Positions 15,903 through 24,927 of a stretch of 64,000 bases of DNA are shown in pieces (the stretch's first letter is position 1; every line of letters starts with the position of its first letter). A program made the position numbers and the translations under genes. This stretch comes from F1-60-MAGs149 sp037133755 (GTDB lineage: Bacteria > Actinomycetota > Thermoleophilia > Gaiellales > F1-60-MAGs149). A model generated the notes under the pieces. That model worked only from the letters and a program-made list of their open reading frames with translations. It ran no database searches and was not told the origin of the DNA. The stretch spans positions 186,001-250,000 of the forward strand of contig JBAXNN010000001.1 of NCBI GenBank assembly GCA_037133755.1. The letters run 5' to 3'.

Positions 15903-17390
15903 GTGCGCACCGGAACGCTCATTGGTCTGATCGTCGTCGCCGTCGTTGGCGTCGTCGCGATCGGTGGCGTGCTCGTCGCTCGCGCGTACGCGGAGCGCCC
16001 GGTCGTCGAGTCCGTCTCGCCCGCACCAGGCTCGACCATCAACGGGACAACGCCCCTGCGTATCGTTCTGCGCTCTGCCGATCAGGCCACGTCCGCCACG
16101 ATCAGCGTGGACGGCGCCGACGTCTCTGCTCAGGCCGAGCGCACGTCCAGCGGGTACGTGTTGCCGATGCCAAAGCTGGTCGATGGGCCGCACCGCGTGT
16201 CCGTCGTCGTCACCTCCTCGGACCTGATCGACGACACCGCCACGTACGACTGGACCTTCACCGCCGATGGCACCGCACCGCAGTTGACCGCCACCACGGC
16301 CGGCGGCTGGGCCACGAGCGCCGAGATCAAGGGTGTCTCCGAGCCCGGCTCGACGATCACCGCCACGTGGCAGGACGGGCAAGTTTCGACCACCACGGAC
16401 GCTGACGGCCACTTCTCGCTGGTCCCTGGCATTGCCGACGGCATCACCCCGCTCACGCTGATCGCCGCCGATGCCGCAGGCAACGAGACGCGCGCCGGCC
16501 ACACGATGCGCGTCGATACGGGCCGCCCGAGCGTGCGCCTCGGTGGCATCGACGGCTGGGTGACCGACACCGATCGCCCGAAGGTCTATGCGTTCGTCGA
16601 CTCGGCCAGCCCGACGAAGGTCGTGGCGAAGGTCAATGGCCAAGACGCGAAGGTGACGACCATGTCGATCGGCTACACGATCGAGACCAGCAAGTTGCCC
16701 CAGGGCACGTCCAAGGTCGAGCTGTTCATCACGAACGCAACGGGCAAGACGGCGACGCGCACCACGGAGATCAACGTCGACTCGACCGAGAAACTGACCA
16801 ACGATCTGACGCTCGCCCCCGGCGCCAAGGGCGACGACGTCGCCAACCTGACGCGCCGCCTGCGGCTGGCGAAGATGTGGAAGGGCAAGCTCAGCTGGGA
16901 GTACAACAAGAAGGTCGAGCAGGCCGTCCGCACCTACCAGCGCAAGGAGGGCCTGCCCGAGGACGGCATCGCTCGCCCCGCATTGATCAGCGCCACGGGC
17001 GGCAAGATTGTCGTCATCCAGAGCAAGTTCGTCCTCAACCTCTACCTCGACGGCAAGTTCTTCAAGCAGTACCCGGTCGCGGTCGGCCAGTCGGCCTACC
17101 CCACGCCAACGGGCAGCTTCGTCGTGACGGAGATGATCAAGAACCCAACGTGGACGCCGCCAAACTCGCCGTGGGCTGCGGGTCTTGAGGCGATTCCGCC
17201 CGGCGCGAGCAATCCTCTCGGCACACGCTGGATCGGCACGTCTGCCTCGCTCGTGGGCATTCACGGCACGCCACAGGATTGGACGATCGGGTCGGCGGCC
17301 TCCCACGGCTGCGTGCGCATGCACATCTCCGACGTGGAGGACCTCTACACCCACGTCGCGGTCGGCATGCCGGTCGAGATCAAGCCGTAA
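15903..17390 (+). CDS. L,D-transpeptidase with Ig-like and peptidoglycan-binding domains
   Basis: 495 residues from GTG 15903. An N-terminal membrane anchor (about 5-27) is followed by two or three Ig/bacterial-surface-type repeats (about 35-295). A PG_binding_1 module follows ('APGAKGDDVANLTRRLRL...YQRKEGLPEDGI'), then a C-terminal YkuD domain with the catalytic motif 'GIHGTPQDWTIG...SHGCVRM' (Cys of HGCVRM). It would form 3-3 cross-links or attach proteins to peptidoglycan outside the membrane. It follows the glycosyltransferase by 57 nt. Confidence 0.93.
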   Translation: MRTGTLIGLIVVAVVGVVAIGGVLVARAYAERPVVESVSPAPGSTINGTTPLRIVLRSADQATSATISVDGADVSAQAERTSSGYVLPMPKLVDGPHRVSVVVTSSDLIDDTATYDWTFTADGTAPQLTATTAGGWATSAEIKGVSEPGSTITATWQDGQVSTTTDADGHFSLVPGIADGITPLTLIAADAAGNETRAGHTMRVDTGRPSVRLGGIDGWVTDTDRPKVYAFVDSASPTKVVAKVNGQDAKVTTMSIGYTIETSKLPQGTSKVELFITNATGKTATRTTEINVDSTEKLTNDLTLAPGAKGDDVANLTRRLRLAKMWKGKLSWEYNKKVEQAVRTYQRKEGLPEDGIARPALISATGGKIVVIQSKFVLNLYLDGKFFKQYPVAVGQSAYPTPTGSFVVTEMIKNPTWTPPNSPWAAGLEAIPPGASNPLGTRWIGTSASLVGIHGTPQDWTIGSAASHGCVRMHISDVEDLYTHVAVGMPVEIKP

Positions 17391-17405
17391 CCGACGCGCC
17401 CCGCG

Positions 17406-18377
17406 TCAGGCCAGGTGGTCCCAGCCGCGCAGCGCCTCGTCGGCGCCCGCGCCGGTGAAGCGCACACCCGCCGGGCCGTCTTCGACGCGGCCGATCACCG
17501 TCAGGGGCACGCCGCAGGCGTCGACGGCCTCGGGCGGCATCGCCGTCACGAGCTCGTAGTCCTCGCCGCCGGTGGCGGCGTAGGCGCCCGGTGCACGGCG
17601 CAGCGTCTGGGCGATCAGGCGCACGTCCTCGTGCAGCGGCAGCGCGTCGAGATCGACCACGAGCGAGACGCCACTGCGTTGCGCCAGCCGCGGCAGGTCG
17701 GTGGCCAGGCCGTCGGACACATCCATCATCGCGTGCACGTGCGGTGCGAGGAGCGCGCCGTCGGTCAGGCGCGGGTGCGGGCGGCGGTGGCGCTCGATGC
17801 ACTCGTCGGCACCGGGCAGATCGCGCAGCGTCGCGTCGAGCAGCGCAGCCAGGCCGGCGGCCGATTCGCCGAGTGTGCCTGTGACGGCGATCACGTCGCC
17901 CGGGCGAGCACCGTCGCGACCCGGCGGATCGATGCTGGCGCGGCCAAGCACGCTGATCGACAGCGCCAGGCCCGAGCCGCGCGCGACGTCGCCGCCGACG
18001 ATCGGACAGTCGTACAGCCGGGAGCACACCTCAAGGCCGCTGTAGATCGGCTCCAGCGAGGTCGCGTCGCCCTCGCCGATCACGATCGAGACCAGCGCGG
18101 CCAGCGGCAACGCGCCCATCGCCGCGATATCGGAGAGGTTGACGGCCAGCGCCTTCCAGCCGACATCGGCGGGGCTCGACAGATCGCGGCGAAAGTGGAC
18201 GCCATCGACCTGCGCATCGACGGTCCAGACGAGATCGGGCGACAGCACCGCGGCGTCGTCACCCATGCCGCGTGGGATCCCGGGCGTGTCGCGGCCGACG
18301 ATCACCGCGAGACCGGCCATCAGCGCGTCCTCGTCGGCATGCGCCGTGCCCTCTCCCCATCCCGGCTGGTCTGCCAT
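17406..18377 (-). CDS. thiL: Thiamine-monophosphate kinase
   Basis: 323 residues of the AIR-synthase-like fold. 'GMGDDAAVL' (Mg/ATP-binding Asp pair), 'VDGVHFRRDLSSPADVGWKALAVNLSDIAAMGALP' and 'MMDVSDGLATDLPRLA' are the ThiL signatures. It phosphorylates thiamine monophosphate to thiamine diphosphate. The start at ATG 18377 gives 'MADQPGWGEG'. It is the last gene of a minus-strand set with a kinase-like gene and a ThiY-like binding protein, which supports a thiamine role for the group. Confidence 0.93.
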   Translation of the reverse strand: MADQPGWGEGTAHADEDALMAGLAVIVGRDTPGIPRGMGDDAAVLSPDLVWTVDAQVDGVHFRRDLSSPADVGWKALAVNLSDIAAMGALPLAALVSIVIGEGDATSLEPIYSGLEVCSRLYDCPIVGGDVARGSGLALSISVLGRASIDPPGRDGARPGDVIAVTGTLGESAAGLAALLDATLRDLPGADECIERHRRPHPRLTDGALLAPHVHAMMDVSDGLATDLPRLAQRSGVSLVVDLDALPLHEDVRLIAQTLRRAPGAYAATGGEDYELVTAMPPEAVDACGVPLTVIGRVEDGPAGVRFTGAGADEALRGWDHLA

Positions 18378-18403
18378 GTGCGGGATCGTAGCCCGGTCGG
18401 CGA

Positions 18404-18991
18404 TCAGGCCGCGGGGTCGGGCCGCCACGACGCGCTCCACGCGGCGTCGTCTGTGCGGTAGGTGCGATCGGCACGGTCGCGCGTGGCTTCGCGGGCGAAC
18501 GTCACCTGCTCCTGCGCGGCCCAGCGGTCCCAGTGGTCGAGGTACACCTCACCGTCGCGAGCGATGGCGCGGGCGTAACGCTCCTCGGTCTCGGCCTCGA
18601 GCCAGATCAGCAGGCTGATGAACGGCGCCGCCGCGCGCGAGCCGGCACCGACACCTTCGATCACCAGCAGCGGCTCCGTCATGAGCGGCTCGCGCTCGCG
18701 TTCGCGCATCTCGAGCCAGTCCCAGCACCGGATGGTCGCCTGTTCGCCGCGCGACAGCGGCTCGAGGACGTCGTCGACGAGTCGCTGGGCGCCCTCGTCG
18801 AGCCCGTCCCAACCGGGATACATGTCCTCGAGACGCAGCAGGCCCGCGCCGCTCGCCTCGGCGAGTCTCGTTGCGAAGGTCGACTTGCCGCTGCCCGACG
18901 GGCCGTCGATCACGACCACCGTCGTCGCACCCGCCCGCGGCTGGAGCTGCCGTACCTCCTGCGCGAGTGCTGCGAGGTCGGCGGCGTCCAT
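18404..18991 (-). CDS. P-loop kinase, uridine-kinase-like
   Basis: 195 residues with a Walker A motif ('VVVIDGPSGSGKSTFATRLAEA'), a likely Walker B-type region ('PLLVIEGVGAG') and Arg-rich lid residues near the C-terminus ('ERYARAIARDGEVYLDHWDRW'). The layout resembles small nucleoside or uridine-kinase-like proteins of Actinobacteria. The substrate is not determinable; its position between a ThiY-like gene (1-nt overlap) and thiL makes a link to thiamine salvage possible but unproven. Confidence 0.7.
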   Translation of the reverse strand: MDAADLAALAQEVRQLQPRAGATTVVVIDGPSGSGKSTFATRLAEASGAGLLRLEDMYPGWDGLDEGAQRLVDDVLEPLSRGEQATIRCWDWLEMREREREPLMTEPLLVIEGVGAGSRAAAPFISLLIWLEAETEERYARAIARDGEVYLDHWDRWAAQEQVTFAREATRDRADRTYRTDDAAWSASWRPDPAA

Positions 18992-20070
18992 CAGCCCTTC
19001 GGCAGGTAGTCGTTCGTCCAGGCCTGCGACCAGTCGGGCTTGGCGGTGAGCGCCTTGCCGTCGGCGTCGGTCAGCAGCTTGTTGGCGTAGAGGAAGTCGT
19101 AGAACGTCGAGACCATCGGGCCGTCGATCGTGCCAATCGCGCCGGCGGCGCTCGTGTAGTACCCGTCCTTGGCCAGCAGCTCCGCACTCTGCTTCACGAC
19201 TGCGGGGTTCTTGAGCGTCTGTGGGTTGGCGTCGAGCAGGATCTGCGCCGCCTCGTCAGGATGCTCGGCCGCGTAGGCGTACCCCTGCTGGGTCGCGGCG
19301 AGGAAGCGCCTGGCGACGTCGGGGTTCGCCGTGAGCCACGCGTTGCTCGCGATGATCGTGCTGGAGTAGCTCTCCGGGTAGCCGTAGTCGGCGGGGTCGA
19401 AGTACTTCATCGGCTTGCCGTTGACGGCCGCCTCGACCCCCTCCCACGTCGAGGCCGAGATCGTGAAGTCGGCGCGGCCGTTGTAGACCGCGTCGTAGGC
19501 CGCGGTGTCGAGCACGACCTTCTTGAAGTCGCCCTTGCCGCCGTCGGCCTTGATCACCGTCGCGACCTCGGACTCCTCGCTCGGCGTGCCGAAGCCCGCG
19601 TACGTCTTGCCGTCGAGGTCCTTCGGGGTTGTGATGCTCGGGTCGTCGGCGCGATAGGCGAGCAGGTACTGCTGCTTGCCGATGTTCGCGAAGACCTGCA
19701 CGACGTCGAGGCCCGCGGCGCGCGCGAAGGCGATGCCGTTCGAGTACGAGAAGCCGAACTGCGCGTCGCCGTTCGACACGAGCGTCTCGGGCGAAGTCGA
19801 GGCGTAGGGCAGCAGCCTCACCGTGAGGTCCTGATCCTTGTAGTAGCCCAGCTGCTGCGCCACGTAGACGCCGATGTGGTTCGTGTTCGGCGTCCAGTCG
19901 AGCGCGACCTTGACCTCGGCCGGTTGGGCCGGCACCGTCATCGGCTCCCCCGCCGTAGGCGTGCCCGACGACGAGCCGCTGCCACCACACGCCGCGAGTG
20001 CCGCGACGACAAGAACCACGACGACTCCGAATCCATACCGACGGAGGATGGAGGCGAGCGAGGTAGTCAT
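18991..20070 (-). CDS. ThiY/NMT1-like ABC substrate-binding lipoprotein
   Basis: 359 residues. The signal peptide ends in a lipobox ('VAALAACGGSG'), so the mature protein is a membrane-anchored lipoprotein. 'VKVALDWTPNTNHIGVYVAQQLGYY', 'FGFSYSNGIAFARAAG' and 'GFGTPSEESEV' match the NMT1/THI5-like family, whose ThiY members bind formylaminopyrimidine, a thiamine breakdown product. ATG 20070 is preceded by an AAGGG-type RBS. The permease and ATPase that would complete the importer are divergent, starting at 20138. No TPP riboswitch is visible in the 67-bp gap. Confidence 0.85.
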   Translation of the reverse strand: MTTSLASILRRYGFGVVVVLVVAALAACGGSGSSSGTPTAGEPMTVPAQPAEVKVALDWTPNTNHIGVYVAQQLGYYKDQDLTVRLLPYASTSPETLVSNGDAQFGFSYSNGIAFARAAGLDVVQVFANIGKQQYLLAYRADDPSITTPKDLDGKTYAGFGTPSEESEVATVIKADGGKGDFKKVVLDTAAYDAVYNGRADFTISASTWEGVEAAVNGKPMKYFDPADYGYPESYSSTIIASNAWLTANPDVARRFLAATQQGYAYAAEHPDEAAQILLDANPQTLKNPAVVKQSAELLAKDGYYTSAAGAIGTIDGPMVSTFYDFLYANKLLTDADGKALTAKPDWSQAWTNDYLPKG

Positions 20071-20137
20071 CGTGATGAGCCCTTCTGCGCGAGCGCGCGG
20101 GTGTCGGCAACGTGCCGAGGGACGATACCGTTCCTCC

Positions 20138-20908
20138 ATGCGCCGCACCGCTCGCCTCGTGCTCCCACCGCTCGTCGTCGTGGTACTGCTCGGCGTGATC
20201 TGGCAGCTCTACGCACTGCACGGCTCGTTGGGCAACGACGTGCTGCCGTCGCTGACCCGCGTCCTCAGCGCCGGGTGGGACGACCGCGCCTCGCTGTGGG
20301 ACAACACGCTGCCGACGCTGCGCGAGGTGCTGATCGGCTTCGCGGTCTCCGTCGTCTTCGCCTTCGCGATCTCGATCTTGCTCGACGCCTCGGGGCTCGC
20401 CCGCCGCTCCGTGATGCCGGTGCTGATCGGCAGCCAGACGATCCCGCTGGTCGTGCTCGCGCCGCTCGTGGTGATCTGGTTCGGCTTCGGTCTCACGCCG
20501 AAGATCCTGCTCGTCGCGCTGGTGACGTTCTTTCCGATCGTGGTTGGCCTGCTCGACGGCTACGCCTCGAGCGAGCGTGATGGCGTGACGCTGCTGCGCA
20601 CGATGGGCGCGAGCTGGTTCACCGTCTTTCGGCTCGTGCGGTTCCCCTCGGCGCTGCCGGGCTTCTTCACGGGACTGCGCATCGCGATCACGTACGCCGT
20701 CGTCGCGGCGATCTTCGCCGAGTACGCGGGTGCCGAGTCGGGCCTCGGCGTCTACATCCAAGGGGCGAGCAATTCGTTCCGCACCGACCTCGTGCTGGCG
20801 GCGGTGCTCGTCTCGGCGGTGCTCACACTCGCGCTCTATGCCGCGACGTTCATCGTGCAGCGCCTGACGATCCCGTGGTACGCCGACGCGCGGAGGGTCG
20901 AGCAGTGA
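20138..20908 (+). CDS. ABC transporter permease (ThiX/SsuC type)
   Basis: 256 residues with about six membrane helices. The permease EAA-type loop is visible ('LLRTMGASWFTVFRLVRFPSALPGFFTGLRIAITYAVVAAIFAEY'). It belongs to the BPD_transp_1 family of the nitrate/sulfonate/thiamine-precursor type. ATG 20138 gives a short cytoplasmic start before the first helix. It is divergent from the binding-protein gene and overlaps the ATPase gene by 4 nt (GTGA). Confidence 0.9.
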   Translation: MRRTARLVLPPLVVVVLLGVIWQLYALHGSLGNDVLPSLTRVLSAGWDDRASLWDNTLPTLREVLIGFAVSVVFAFAISILLDASGLARRSVMPVLIGSQTIPLVVLAPLVVIWFGFGLTPKILLVALVTFFPIVVGLLDGYASSERDGVTLLRTMGASWFTVFRLVRFPSALPGFFTGLRIAITYAVVAAIFAEYAGAESGLGVYIQGASNSFRTDLVLAAVLVSAVLTLALYAATFIVQRLTIPWYADARRVEQ

Positions 20909-21666
20909 GCACCCCGGCAATCGAGGTGCGCGGCCTGTCGAAGGCCTTCGACGACCTGCAGGTGCTCGACGATCTGTCGCTACACGTCGAGCGCGGCGAG
21001 TTCGTCTCGATCCTCGGCCCGAGCGGCTGCGGCAAGTCGACGATCCTCGCAGTCCTCAACGGCACCGAGCCGGCCGACGGTGGCGAGCTGCTGCTCGATG
21101 ACCAGCCGCTCGATCGCAGCGCGAACCCCTTCGCCTGGATGCCCCAGCGCGACGTGCTCTTCCCGTGGCGCACCGTCGAGCAGAACGTCGCGCTCGGCGG
21201 CGAGGTCGCGGGCGGGCTGAGCAAGCGCGCGGCGCGCGAGCAGGCCCGGGCACTGCTGCCCACGTTCGGCCTCGGTGAGTTCGGCGAGATGCAGCCGTAC
21301 CAGCTGTCGGGCGGCATGCGTCAGCGCGCCGCGCTCGCGCGCACCGTCGCCCAGGGCCGCGACATCCTCTTACTCGACGAGCCGTTCGGCGCGCTCGACG
21401 CGCTCACCCGTACCGAGCTCCAGCTCTGGCTCGAGCAGATTTGGGAGCGCGAGCGCTGGACCGTCGTGCTGATCACCCACGATGTACGCGAGGCCGTGCT
21501 CTTGTCGGATCGCGTCTACGTGATGGGGCCGCGCGCAACGGGCATCACCCTCGAGCTCGAGATCCCACTGCCGCGCCCGCGCACGATCGACCTGATCGGC
21601 GATGCCACCGCCGCCGCGCTCGAACGCGAGCTCCTGCAGGCCTTGCACGCCGGCCGCACGGCCTAG
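20905..21666 (+). CDS. ABC transporter ATPase (ThiZ/SsuB type)
   Basis: 253 residues. Walker A 'LGPSGCGKSTILAVL', Q-loop 'WMPQRDVLFPWRTVEQNV', signature 'LSGGMRQRAALARTVA', Walker B 'ILLLDEPFGALDALTR' and H-switch 'VLITHDVREAVLLSDRV' are all intact. This is the nitrate/sulfonate/taurine/thiamine-precursor subfamily. The GTG at 20905 overlaps the permease stop. It energises import together with the divergent ThiY-like lipoprotein. Confidence 0.92.
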   Translation: MSTPAIEVRGLSKAFDDLQVLDDLSLHVERGEFVSILGPSGCGKSTILAVLNGTEPADGGELLLDDQPLDRSANPFAWMPQRDVLFPWRTVEQNVALGGEVAGGLSKRAAREQARALLPTFGLGEFGEMQPYQLSGGMRQRAALARTVAQGRDILLLDEPFGALDALTRTELQLWLEQIWERERWTVVLITHDVREAVLLSDRVYVMGPRATGITLELEIPLPRPRTIDLIGDATAAALERELLQALHAGRTA

Positions 21667-21710
21667 CCTCGGCTGCTTGGTACCCTGCTCCGACCTGCTG
21701 GTACCGCGCC

Positions 21711-22556
21711 ATGAGCAACCTTCACCCCACCTCTGTCGTCTATCCCGGCTCGGCCGGGTCGTATACGTCTGAGGCAGCGGATCGGCTCTATCCCGAGATC
21801 GAGGCTACGTCAGCTGGCTCGTTCGCCGACGTCTACGCCGCGGTCGGAGACAACTCGGCAGAGATTGGCGTGCTGCCGATCGAGAACACGCTGGCCGGCA
21901 TCGTGGCCGACACGTGCGATCTGATCGCGGACGGCTCGCGGCCGATCGTGGCCGAGACCATTATCCACATTCCGCACTGCCTCGCCGGCGTGCCGCGCGC
22001 GACGACGGCCGGCATCACGACGATCCACTCGCACCCCGTCGCGCTCGCGCAGTGCCGCACGTTCCTCAACGGCCATTACGAGCAGCGCGCCGCCAGCACC
22101 ACGGCAGACGCCGCGCGCATCGTGGCCGAGCTCGGCGACCCCACCTGCGCCGCGATCGCCTCGCCTGCCGCCGCCAAGCGGTACGGCCTCGAGGTGCTCG
22201 AGCACGACATCTCGGACCACCCCGAGAACATGACGCGCTTCATCGCCGTGGCCCGCGAGCCGCTGCCGTACAGCGAGGGCACCGCGTGGAAGACCGCGCT
22301 GCGCGTCGTGACCGGCCACCAGCCGGGCGCGCTGCACGACGCGATCGAGCCGCTGCGCTACCACGGCGTCAACATGCAGAGCCTGCACTCGCGCCCGATC
22401 CCGGGCGAGCCGTGGCGCTACCAGTTTTTGATCGACATCGAGGGCCATCGCGACGATCCGCGCATCGAGCGCGCGCTCGCCGATGTCACCAGCCGCTCGG
22501 CGCTGGTCGTCTTGCTCGGCTCGTTCCCCGCCGCGACGCATCCCGACGCGCCATGA
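21711..22556 (+). CDS. pheA: Prephenate dehydratase
   Basis: 281 residues. The catalytic domain (about 8-185) has 'YPGSAGSYTSEAADRLYP', 'GVLPIENTLAGIVADTCDL' and the active-site Thr in 'ENMTRFIAVAR'. The C-terminal ACT domain carries the phenylalanine-sensing pattern 'GALHDAIEPLRYHGVNMQSLHSRP'. It converts prephenate to phenylpyruvate with feedback by Phe. ATG 21711 is the only suitable start. It overlaps the helicase gene by 4 nt (ATGA), so the two are translationally coupled although their functions look unrelated. Confidence 0.93.
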   Translation: MSNLHPTSVVYPGSAGSYTSEAADRLYPEIEATSAGSFADVYAAVGDNSAEIGVLPIENTLAGIVADTCDLIADGSRPIVAETIIHIPHCLAGVPRATTAGITTIHSHPVALAQCRTFLNGHYEQRAASTTADAARIVAELGDPTCAAIASPAAAKRYGLEVLEHDISDHPENMTRFIAVAREPLPYSEGTAWKTALRVVTGHQPGALHDAIEPLRYHGVNMQSLHSRPIPGEPWRYQFLIDIEGHRDDPRIERALADVTSRSALVVLLGSFPAATHPDAP

Positions 22557-24814
22557 GCCCGCGGGCGTCGTGGGATACGGCGCTCGAGTTTGGTGCGCCA
22601 CCCGATGATCGCCTCGTCTTCCGCGGCGAGCAGCCTGCCTCGGCCGGAATCTCCGCACCGCTGCCGGCCGATCTGCCGCCGGCGCTGACGGCCGCGCTCG
22701 AGCGCAACGGCATCACCTCGCTATGGGCGCATCAGGCCGAGGCGATCGCCCTCGCGCGCCAGGGCAACCACGTGGGCATCACCTCGGGCACGGCCAGCGG
22801 CAAGACGCTGGCGTACACCGTGCCGGTGCTCGAGACGCTGCTGACGGAGTCGCACGCCCGCGCGCTCTACCTCTCGCCCACCAAGGCGCTGGCGCAGGAT
22901 CAGGCGCGCCGTCTGCACGCGCTCGGCCTCGGCCGCGACCTGCGCGTCTCGCTCGTCGACGGCGATGGCGACACGGGCAGCCGCCGCCTGGCGCGGGCTG
23001 AGTCGAACCTCGTCCTCAGCAACCCCGACATGGTCCACGTCGGCATCTGCCCGCACCACCACCGCTGGGACGAGTGGCTGTCGGGCCTCAGCGCGATCAT
23101 CATCGACGAGGCGCACGTCTACCGCGGGGTGTTCGGCAGCCATGTCGCGCACGTGATCCGCCGGCTGCGCCGCTGCGCCGCGCTCTACGGCGCCTCGCCG
23201 CAGCTGCTGCTCGCGTCGGCCACCGTCGGCAACCCGCACGAGGCGTTCAGCGCGTTGACGGGCGTGGACGTGACGATCGTCGACGACGACGGCGCGCCGA
23301 GCCCCGGCCGCGACGTCGCGCTGTGGAACCCGACGCTGCTCGACGAGGCGACGGGCCAGCGCGCCTCGCGCATCCACGAGACCGTCAACCTCGTCGCCCA
23401 GCTGGTGTGCGACGACCAGCGCGTCATCTGCTTCGCGCCCGGCCGGCAGCTCGTCGAGCTGATCCTGCGCGGCGTGCGGGAGGAGCTCACACGGCGTAAG
23501 CCCGCGCTGGCCGAGCGGGTGGAGCCGTACCGCGCCGGCTATCCGCCCGAAGTGCGCCGCCAGATCGAGCAGCGCCTCGCGGGCGGCGACCTGCGCGCGG
23601 TGATCGCCACCAACGCGCTCGAGCTCGGCATCGACATCGGCGATCTCGACTGCGCGGTCGTGGTGGGCTTCCCCGGCTCGGTCGCGGCGCTGCGCCAAGA
23701 GTGGGGCCGCGCCGGCCGCCGCCAACGCGGGCTCGGCGTCCTCGTGCTCGGCGATGACGCACTCGACCAGTGGTTCGCACGGCACCCACAGGCGCTGCTC
23801 GATCGCCCGGTCGAGGCGATCGCCCTCGATCCGCATAACCCCGAGATCCGCATCGCGCACCTGGCGTGCGCGGCAGCTGAGGCCGCCGTCGGTCCGCGCG
23901 ACGAAAGCATCCTCGGCGTGCACATCACCGAAGACGCCGAGGCGATGGTGCAGCTCAACCCCGACGACTTCGCGATGACGCCCGCGGGCCTGATCTGGAC
24001 TGGGCTCGACGACCCGGCCATGCGCGTGTCGCTGCGCAGCTCGGGCTCGGAGGTCGTGACGATCGTCGACAGCGAGTCGGGCCGTGTGCTCGGCGACGTC
24101 GAGCAGGACCGTGCGCCGCGCAGCGTGCACCCGGGCGCCGTGCACCTCAACCTTGGCGAGCGCTACCTCGTCACCGAGCTCGACCTCAACGAGGGCACCG
24201 CTCTGGTCGAGCCCTTCCGCGGCGACTGGTTCACCGTGCCGCGCGCCGACTCAACGGTGGCCCTCGACGAGCCGGAGGCCGAGGAGTGGCTGGGCAACTG
24301 GCGCTGCCACCTCGGCGAGGCCGAGGTCGCCACGCGCGTGACGGGCTACCAGCGCCGCCGCACCGACGACCTCTCGGTGATCGACAGCCGCACGCTCGAC
24401 CTGCCCGAGCGCCGCTACCGCAGCGCGGCCCTGTGGATGACCCGCCCACCGACCGACGACGAGCCCACGCTCGGCGGCCTGCACGCGATCGAGCACCTGC
24501 TCGCCGCCGCCCTCCCCCTCGCCGTCCCGAGCGACGCCGGCGACATCGCGGGCTTCTCCACGATTTTGCACCCCGACACCCTCTCGCCAACGATCATCCT
24601 CCACGAGACCCGCCCAGGCGGCGCAGGCATCGTGCGCACGGCCTTCCCCGCCCTGGCGCGCATCGCCGAGGCAGCGCAGTCGATCGTCGCCGATTGCCCG
24701 TGCGAGTCGGGCTGCCCCGCGTGCATCCAGAGCTTCTCCTGCCCGAGCCTCAACGAGCCGCTCGACAAGGCGATGGCGCTCGTGCTGCTCGGCGAGCTGG
24801 TGCAGATCGCCTAG
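22553..24814 (+). CDS. MrfA/YprA-like superfamily 2 helicase with DUF1998
   Basis: 753 residues. The DEAH-type core has motif I 'ITSGTASGKTLAYTVPVL', motif II 'IIIDEAHVYRGVFG', motif III 'LLASATVGNP', and C-terminal motifs 'VIATNALELGIDIGDLD' and 'QEWGRAGRRQRG'. The C-terminus has the DUF1998 Cys cluster 'CPCESGCPACIQSFSCP', a metal site. The architecture matches Bacillus subtilis MrfA, a helicase for repair of mitomycin-type lesions. It probably acts in crosslink or bulky-adduct repair. The stop is followed by an unusual inverted-repeat region at 24829-24893. Confidence 0.9.
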   Translation: MSPRASWDTALEFGAPPDDRLVFRGEQPASAGISAPLPADLPPALTAALERNGITSLWAHQAEAIALARQGNHVGITSGTASGKTLAYTVPVLETLLTESHARALYLSPTKALAQDQARRLHALGLGRDLRVSLVDGDGDTGSRRLARAESNLVLSNPDMVHVGICPHHHRWDEWLSGLSAIIIDEAHVYRGVFGSHVAHVIRRLRRCAALYGASPQLLLASATVGNPHEAFSALTGVDVTIVDDDGAPSPGRDVALWNPTLLDEATGQRASRIHETVNLVAQLVCDDQRVICFAPGRQLVELILRGVREELTRRKPALAERVEPYRAGYPPEVRRQIEQRLAGGDLRAVIATNALELGIDIGDLDCAVVVGFPGSVAALRQEWGRAGRRQRGLGVLVLGDDALDQWFARHPQALLDRPVEAIALDPHNPEIRIAHLACAAAEAAVGPRDESILGVHITEDAEAMVQLNPDDFAMTPAGLIWTGLDDPAMRVSLRSSGSEVVTIVDSESGRVLGDVEQDRAPRSVHPGAVHLNLGERYLVTELDLNEGTALVEPFRGDWFTVPRADSTVALDEPEAEEWLGNWRCHLGEAEVATRVTGYQRRRTDDLSVIDSRTLDLPERRYRSAALWMTRPPTDDEPTLGGLHAIEHLLAAALPLAVPSDAGDIAGFSTILHPDTLSPTIILHETRPGGAGIVRTAFPALARIAEAAQSIVADCPCESGCPACIQSFSCPSLNEPLDKAMALVLLGELVQIA

Positions 24815-24828
24815 CTCGCCGCATTCTG

Positions 24829-24893
24829 TAACGAAAATCACCACTTCGTGTGGTGCTACCCGGACATGGAGACCGATTTTTAGCGTTACGGCT
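24829..24893. repeat. Nested inverted repeat between helicase and LRR-protein genes
   Basis: An inner hairpin CACCAC-TTCGT-GTGGTG (24839-24855) lies inside an outer, interrupted pairing. TAACG + AAAATC near 24829 pairs with GATTTT + CGTTA near 24882-24893, with a 3-nt bulge. This AT-richer patch differs from the flanking DNA. It could be the helicase terminator plus an upstream control site for the next gene. Confidence 0.45.
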
Positions 24894-24927
24894 TGACCAC
24901 AGGTGCTAGCGAACGAATACTCGTCCA

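Noticed and set aside
20071..20137. TPP riboswitch expected near thiL and the ThiY-like gene
   Set aside because: The 67-bp divergent gap is too short and lacks the conserved TPP aptamer words.
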